Source: Chromera velia
Lineage: Eukaryota > Sar > Chromeraceae
DNA: 12,500 bases
Assembly (NCBI GenBank): GCA_018398765.1
Contig: JAHBMJ010002660.1
Span: 1 to 12,500 of the forward strand
Direction of reading: 5' to 3'
Shown here: piece by piece, positions 8,578 to 12,500 of the stretch
How the letters are laid out: every line of letters begins with the position of its first letter
How positions within the stretch are numbered: position 1 is the stretch's first letter
Translations under genes and position numbers: made by a program
Notes under the pieces: model-generated
The model's input: the letters and a program-made list of their open reading frames with translations, nothing else
The model's database searches: none
Told to the model about the DNA's origin: nothing

Positions 8578-11500
8578 CATGTGTGTGTGTGCGTGTGCGT
8601 GTGCGTGTGTGTGTGTGTGTATGTGTGTACGTGTATGTGTGAGTGTGGAAGTGTGTCCGTCCGTGTGCATGCGCCTGCAGGTGCCGGAAGATGTGGTGGG
8701 AGTGCGACGCGCCATCTCCGGCAGTGCGCACAAGCGCGGGAAGCCTCGAGCCCGTCCGTCCAGACCAACCGAAGCGGAACGCGTTCCTTTATAAGGGGGT
8801 TCCCATGGCGTTCTTTTGGTTCTTTCCTAGAGCGTCAGTCAGACAGGATTATTGCACAGACGCAAATTTACACACAGAGTGGGTCACGGCATGCATACAC
8901 ATATGTAGACAGACAGACAGACAGACGGGACACAGACAGACAGACTATATCGTCTTTTCTTTACTTGACTTTTTCACTCACTCAGACAGACAGACAGACA
9001 GTTGAACTGATCTGCCCCCTAGACAAGGCGAGCAGTGCAGGTGTGTGTGAGTGATTCGTGAGTCCGTCCTCCTTCTGCGTGCCGTGCGTGTGGCTCTTCA
9101 AAATCTGGTCTGCAACGTTTGCAGGATGAGCGAGGTTTACCTGTATTTCATGTGCGTTTTCTCAGTGCAACCACTTGACTGACTTTGCTCTATTGTTATA
9201 TTTCCTCTCTTTCAAAGGTCCTCTCCCCGTGCGTGCGTGCATGTGTGTGTGTGTGTGTGTGTATGCATTTGCATTGCTTCCCTCTCGCCTTCCGCCCAGA
9301 GGAAAGGGGAGGGGGGGGCTCTTCAGCCATCCAAAGGATTGCAAAGGGCGTCTGCATTCCAATAGATCGATCAATATGTTTCTTTCTTTTTGTTTGTTGG
9401 TTTCTGTTTCCTTGAGTGAGTGAGTGAGTGAGTGAGTGAGTGAGTGCAGAGGTGGGCTCTCGATTCATGCCGTTCGAGAGGCCCCCATTCTCACTCGGGG
9501 GGTTGCAGAGCTGCCTCCAGGGGGAGGGGGGGCAGACTCTTCTGTGGAAGGCACACAGAGGGTCGGTCGGTCTCTTTCTTTCTCTCTCTTTCTTTGTCTG
9601 CGATTCTCCCTGTGTGTCTCCCCTTGTCCGTTTTGTGCGGTGCTGCATTCATGCATCGGCCAATCTTGCAACAAAATGCTTGCTGGATCACGTTTGTAGG
9701 CGTTGCTTTGCATGTGCGCACGTATGGGTCTAGTCACATTTGGTGGTGGTTGGACCTGTCCGCCTCTCTGATCTGATTGAAGAATGTTCGTGACTCCCGT
9801 TGACGCACGTTGTTTGAACGTTCCTCTCTGCTGGTTTGCTGGCTTTCGTTCTTAGTTGTCTCTTCTGTTTGTCCGATGCCTCTTGTGTTGTTTCTTCTTT
9901 CTTCCTCTCCCCCTCTCCCTCTTCGCTCTCCCCTCCCTCTCTCGATTCCTTTCTTTCTTTCTTTCCTCTCTCGATTCCTTCCTTTCTTTCCTCACTCTCT
10001 TCCTTCCTTCCTTGCTTCCCTTCCTGGCTGCTTCTGCAGGCCCCCCTGAGTGCTACAGGCGCCAGAAGCCCCTCTCTTCCCAACGCACTTGGACCCGCCT
10101 CCTCATTATCTAGGTCCGTCGGTCTCTCTCTCTCTCTGTCTCTTTCATCTGTCCCTCTCGTCGTTGCATGCAGGTGCGCACAACGTGCATTCGTTGAGGT
10201 TTTCCTTGTACGGTCGCCTGCACTCACTTGCAGAATGCTCTGTCTCTATTCGCCGAGCTTTTCTTTTCTGTTCCGTCGCCGTTCTCTGTTTGTCCTGCCG
10301 AAGACCCCACAAGGAACCCATGTTCTCTCTCTCTGCATGTTTGTCTGAAAAATCTGTGGTCCCTGCAACCTAGAACGCATGCAAGGCGTGCCTTCGCACC
10401 TCTCCCTTCTGCATGCGTGTCTGCGGATTTCTTTCTTCCCGATTGCGTTCCCCTCCATCCTGCCTTCATTTGTTTCCCATCTTCCCATCTGTCCGTGGAT
10501 TGCATTGCTCTGATGGGGGTATGCAGAGTGGGACCTGCACCTCCTCGGGCGTCTCTGCCCGTGGTTGTGTTCCAGTCTCTGGATCCTCTGGAATCCTCTG
10601 GGTGCTCGGACGGGTTTCGGATCTCTGAGGATTTTCTCGAACTTCTCTGGAACGATGCGGTCGTCTCACAGGAGTGCAGGTCCTCATGCCTCAAGAGATC
10701 GGTCAGGCTCCTTCTCATGCAGATAGACAGGCAGGCAGACAGGCAGGCAGGCAGACAGATAGACAAACAGGCAGACAGACGGACAGAGAGACAGGCAGAC
10801 AGACAGGCAGGCAGGCAGACAGATAGACAGGCAGGCAGACAGACGGACAGAGAGACAGGCAGACAGACAGGCAGGCAGGCAGACAGATAGACAGGCAGGC
10901 AGACAGACGGACAGAGAGACAGAGAGACAGGCAGGCAGGCAGACAGACAGACAGACAGACAGAAGGGCGGACGGACGGACACACAGACAGACAGATCGTC
11001 AGTCAGGCAGGCAGGCAAACAGACAGACAGACAGATAGACAGACAGACACACGGACAGGCAGACAGGCAAGCAAACAGACAGACAGGCATATAGAAAGAC
11101 ACATAGACAGGCAGGCAGACAGAGAGACAATCAGACACACAGGCAGACAGACGGACAGACAGGCAGACAGACACATAGACACATGGACAGAGAGGTGAAC
11201 AAAATGAGCAGGCTGTTTATGTGAGGAAGCTCAAATACTTCACGAAGACACCCTGGGGGGCTTCTCGACCCTGACTTCATTTAGTTTCGGGTCTTTCTTA
11301 AATTACTTTCGTTGCCTTACGTGCAGAGTCCTTCGTAGTCAACAGAAATGCCTTGGAGTCTTTTCTGTACCTTTTCCCTCTTTTTTTGTCCTTTCTTTTC
11401 TTGTCTGGTTGTGTGCATTACATGACTGGGTCGCTGCCTGTCTTCCTGCAGGTGGTGCGAGTGACTGGCCCCAGTTACCGCGCGAGTTTTCTCTTCGCGT

Positions 11501-11749
11501 GCCGTCTTGCTGAAGCCATCGACGCGACCCAAGGAAGACGGAGGGCCCGGAAAGTCGATGCGTCTCTATGCCAACGCAACCGGAACAGGAGGGAATACGC
11601 AGACGGGGATGGATTCCTCAGAATGAAGACCAGGTCGGTGGATCAGGGGCTGCAGCAGAAAAGACTTCATCATTTTTTTTTTACATTTGTTCTAAACACA
11701 CACGCAGAAAGAGAGAGAGAGAAAGAGAGAGGGAGAGAGGGAGAGACAG

Positions 11750-11780
<31 letters not shown>

Positions 11781-12500
11781 AACGGAGAGTGACAGAGACA
11801 GAGACACAGAGACCGAGACTGAGAGAGAGACAACAGACAGAGACAGAGATAGAAAGAGAGAGACAGAGACAGAGAGAGAGGCAGAGACAGAAAGAGACAC
11901 AGAGAGACTGACAGAGAGATGAGGAGGGGAGGGAATGGGGATGAATTCTTCAGGTTCAGATCAGGTCTTTGCTTCGTCAAGCGAAAGACGATGGGCACAG
12001 AATCAGCGGTGTTTCTATTACACTTATGTGCAATGGCATCGTACATTGAAATTCAACCATGCTTTACAAATACGAAAAGATCTCATTTCAAATCAATGTG
12101 CAGACTCGTTTGAATGGATTGTTTTGGGTGGCAAACAGGTTATGTAACGCAATCCGAATATTTGGCGCACAGGGTATAGGCGTGATCTAAATGTTTTTTT
12201 GTGTCCCCCCTTTCAGGTTCCGCCGCCGCAACCACGCGATCTTTTTGGATCTCGAGTTCCAAAATCGGACAGACCCCGCGGCAGTGGATCCCCTCCTGGT
12301 GGTGTTCCTCGTGTGTCCAGATACACTCACGGGGTCCTGTCTGTCTGCAGTCTCGGTGTGTGTGGACACAGTGTGGTACCACGATGTGATCGAGGACACC
12401 CCGTCTGCGTCTGCGAGCCTGATGCTGTCAGAAGAGGATGAGCCAGATGGGTTGGCGGAGTGGGACGGGGAGAATTCAAAGACGACTGGGTGGGCCCTGA
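6306..12500 (+). CDS. Unrecognised intron-rich gene, at least 12 exons, runs off the right edge
   Basis: Model: 6306-6357, 6596-6642, 6731-6815, 7175-7644, 7971-8407, 8681-8833, 9125-9164, 9452-9565, 10040-10113, 10527-10701, 11452-11633, 12217-12500. All junction phases agree, and 704 codons are read before the edge. I do not recognise the family. Residues 1-190 are low-complexity, rich in Gly, Pro, Gln and Ser, with no signal peptide. Cysteines group as C199/C204 (DCTDFACPG), C278/C279/C284 (CCRNPLCP), C311, C365 and C372 (CRKMWWEC), which could be metal-binding. A charged RRRQKEEEEDE stretch ends exon 5. The last exon begins FRRRNHAIFLDLEFQ and contains a beta-rich LLVVFLVCP segment and an acidic end. 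It looks nuclear or cytosolic. The exons from 9125 to 10113 are the least certain. Confidence 0.6.
6596..6642 (+). CDS. Exon 2
   Basis: This small 47 bp exon follows three tandem CATTTG words ending in TTTGCAG and ends at a strong donor CAG|GTGAGA. It encodes GTQSHYSGDQQQVAQ and restores phase 0. Confidence 0.65.
6731..6815 (+). CDS. Exon 3
   Basis: The acceptor is TATCGTTTTCAG, phase 0. It encodes TPSPSMVNQSQGAKLDPKDL and ends at CTCG|GTTTGA, phase 1, just before a long TGAG/TGAC repeat. An earlier donor (CAGG|GTGCC) has the same phase and cannot be ruled out. Confidence 0.55.
6826..6922. repeat. TGAG/TGAC tetranucleotide array in intron 3
   Basis: Imperfect tetranucleotide array with alternating blocks of TGAG, TGAC and TGGG units, directly following the exon 3 donor. 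It contains several exact GTGAGT words, each a potential decoy 5' splice site. Confidence 0.85.
7027..7142. repeat. Long polypyrimidine tract, TTTTCTC and (CT)n
   Basis: Nearly pure pyrimidine for over 110 bases: TTTTCTC repeats, about 20 CT units, a nine-T run, CTTTCT repeats and CT units again. It is roughly mirror-symmetric around the CT and T core. It sits about 30 bases before the exon 4 acceptor in the sense direction, where it can act as the splicing pyrimidine tract. Confidence 0.9.
7175..7644 (+). CDS. Exon 4: Gly/Pro/Ser-rich region and DCTDFACPG motif
   Basis: Two acceptors lie 7 bp apart (TCTGCAG at 7167 and GTCGCAG at 7174); only the second matches the phase of exon 3. The exon has several G and C homopolymer runs (GGGGGGGG near 7280, CCCCCCCCC near 7443) that are prone to slippage, and it encodes a disordered-looking segment followed by residues 197-218, which look folded. 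It ends at CTGCAG|GTAGGC, phase 0. Confidence 0.7.
7971..8407 (+). CDS. Exon 5: helical, cysteine-containing segment with acidic tail
   Basis: The acceptor is ACGCATGCAG. The translation is helix-like (MKLFVKRVAEDGKAQQKPEQ, then FAALYEAASSLLGP), followed by the CCRNPLCP cysteines, SLKRRMMPCRK, and a KEEEEDER charged run. It ends TATAG|GTTGG in phase 2. This is the best protein-like exon on the plus strand. Confidence 0.75.
8533..8646. repeat. (GT)n alternating purine-pyrimidine tract in intron 5
   Basis: More than 100 bases of GT dinucleotides with GC, AT and AC interruptions, entirely alternating purine/pyrimidine over long parts. It fills most of the 273 bp intron between exons 5 and 6. 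Confidence 0.9.
8681..8833 (+). CDS. Exon 6: CRKMWWEC segment
   Basis: The acceptor is GCGCCTGCAG, directly after the (GT)n intron. Its first base completes the Arg codon left by exon 5, giving GESYRCRKMWWECDAPSPAV. The 3' end is uncertain: AGC|GTCAGT at 8834 is chosen for consensus and phase, but donors at 8799 or 8838 are possible. Confidence 0.6.
8907..9001. repeat. Split (CAGA)n arrays in intron 6
   Basis: Three runs of CAGA units at 8907-8926, 8931-8945 and 8982-9001. The last two are separated by a ~36 bp unique T-rich spacer. Confidence 0.85.
9125..9164 (+). CDS. Candidate small exon 7
   Basis: The acceptor is AACGTTTGCAG. The frame continuing from exon 6 reads AMSEVYLYFMCVFS up to TCA|GTGCAA. 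Ending instead at GCGAG|GTTTAC (9134) would make a 10 bp micro-exon with the same phase. Either choice joins to exon 8, but evidence for it is thin. Confidence 0.3.
9242..9262. repeat. Short (TG)n run
   Basis: About ten TG units in the intron between candidate exon 7 and exon 8. Confidence 0.85.
9413..9446. repeat. (TGAG)n abutting the exon 8 acceptor
   Basis: Eight perfect TGAG units run directly into GTGCAG|AG, replacing the usual pyrimidine tract. Confidence 0.85.
9452..9565 (+). CDS. Exon 8
   Basis: Encodes VGSRFMPFERPPFSLGGLQS and QTLLWKAHRG. The acceptor is GTGAGTGCAGAG right after a purine-rich (TGAG)n run, with no pyrimidine tract, which is unusual. An acceptor two bases earlier (9450) would be phase 1. 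The donor is TCG|GTCGG, or four bases earlier. Confidence 0.5.
9895..10025. repeat. TC-rich tract with TTTC and TTCC units
   Basis: Pyrimidine-rich microsatellite mixture (CTTT, CTTC and CTCC units) ending just before the exon 9 acceptor. Confidence 0.8.
10040..10113 (+). CDS. Exon 9
   Basis: The acceptor is CTGCTTCTGCAG after a long pyrimidine tract. Only the frame reading APLSATGARSPSLPNALGPA is free of stops up to the donor CTAG|GTCCG (phase 2). It has low complexity, so coding support is modest. A further 25 bp exon at 10174-10198 (CAQRAFVE) also fits phase here but would then need a different path into exon 10. Confidence 0.4.
10527..10701 (+). CDS. Exon 10
   Basis: The acceptor is GGGTATGCAG. 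It encodes VGPAPPRASLPVVVFQSLDP, then DGFRISEDFLELLWNDAVVS, which look like folded protein. It ends at GATCG|GTCAGG (phase 0), just before the CAGG/CAGA array. The same frame is open leftwards to 10234, so a longer exon from the CACTTGCAG acceptor is possible, but that extension is pyrimidine-rich and intron-like. Confidence 0.6.
10719..11194. repeat. CAGG/CAGA tandem array with 64 bp higher-order period
   Basis: About 475 bp built of CAGA, CAGG, TAGA, CGGA and GAGA tetranucleotides. The left part has a larger unit: GCAGACAGAT starts at 10751, 10815 and 10879, exactly 64 bp apart, followed each time by nearly the same 50 bases. The right part has the same alphabet without clear register. It lies in the 750 bp intron between exons 10 and 11. 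Confidence 0.9.
11452..11633 (+). CDS. Exon 11
   Basis: The acceptor is GTCTTCCTGCAG. Only phase 0 avoids stops, reading VVRVTGPSYRASFLFACRLA, then a basic, Arg-rich stretch and DGFLRMKTR. The donor ACCAG|GTCGGT (phase 2) joins to exon 12 to complete an Arg codon. Confidence 0.6.
11704..11920. repeat. GA-rich purine tract (GAGA, GAAA, GACAGA)
   Basis: Over 200 bases almost free of T on the plus strand, made of GAGA, AAAG and GACAGA units, inside the 583 bp intron before exon 12. On the sense strand it is purine, the opposite polarity to the tracts at 7027 and 9895. Confidence 0.9.
12217..12500 (+). CDS. Exon 12, continues past window edge
   Basis: The acceptor CCCCCCTTTCAG is strong. The frame set by exon 11 is open for 94 codons to the last base and reads FRRRNHAIFLDLEFQNRTD, a hydrophobic LLVVFLVCP strand, a Cys/Val segment and an acidic tail with SEEDEPDGLAEWDGE. 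No stop or donor is forced before the edge. Confidence 0.7.

Noticed and set aside
8280-8768. Minus-strand frames with long His-Thr repeats
   Set aside because: They translate the (GT)n tract and have no supporting splice or start context.
10234-10526. Leftward extension of exon 10 in the same frame
   Set aside because: Open only because pyrimidine-rich DNA lacks stops; composition is intron-like and a good acceptor exists at 10526. Kept as an alternative, not as the model.
10224-11174. Minus-strand open frame of 316 codons rich in Cys-Leu-Ser-Val/Pro repeats
   Set aside because: It is the translation of the CAGR tetranucleotide array, which lacks stops in this frame; 12-base periodicity gives the four-residue pattern. 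It is not a protein signal.
10719-11194. CRISPR-like array
   Set aside because: Units are contiguous tetranucleotides without unique spacers of constant length, in a eukaryotic intron.

Overview
The window looks like nuclear DNA of a protist with an intron-rich, microsatellite-laden genome. The two transcription units found are built from short exons joined by GT-AG introns. The introns are packed with tri-, tetra- and dinucleotide repeats, and there is no bacterial operon layout. The domain style of the minus-strand gene (a secreted, cysteine-rich mosaic protein with oocyst-wall-like cysteine motifs) and the repeat style suggest an alveolate near the Apicomplexa, such as a chromerid (Chromera or Vitrella type). 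This is an inference from style and is not proven.

Layout. Positions 1-1809 hold no gene I can support: a duplicated ~75 bp segment near the left end, then an AT-rich island (about 600-1550) with a GC-rich quasi-palindrome inside it. Positions 5730-1810 (minus strand) carry a four-exon gene, whose joins keep one frame, for an ~878 aa secreted protein: signal peptide, a PPC-like beta-sandwich domain with four cysteines, a long acidic N-glycosylation-rich region, a compact cysteine module, and CPxGT-type cysteine repeats. Positions 5731-6305 are the shared upstream region of two divergent genes and include an unexplained GC-rich block. From 6306 to the right edge runs a plus-strand gene of at least 12 exons. 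It is incomplete at the window edge and encodes 704 or more residues: a Gly/Pro/Gln/Ser-rich N-terminus followed by a Cys- and Trp-containing body I cannot assign to a family.

The two genes share an upstream region but nothing in their sequences shows a common pathway; one product is exported and the other has no signal peptide. Most of the non-coding length on the right is intron filled with a different simple-repeat class in nearly each intron, including an array with a 64 bp higher-order period (16 tetranucleotides) at about 10719-11194.
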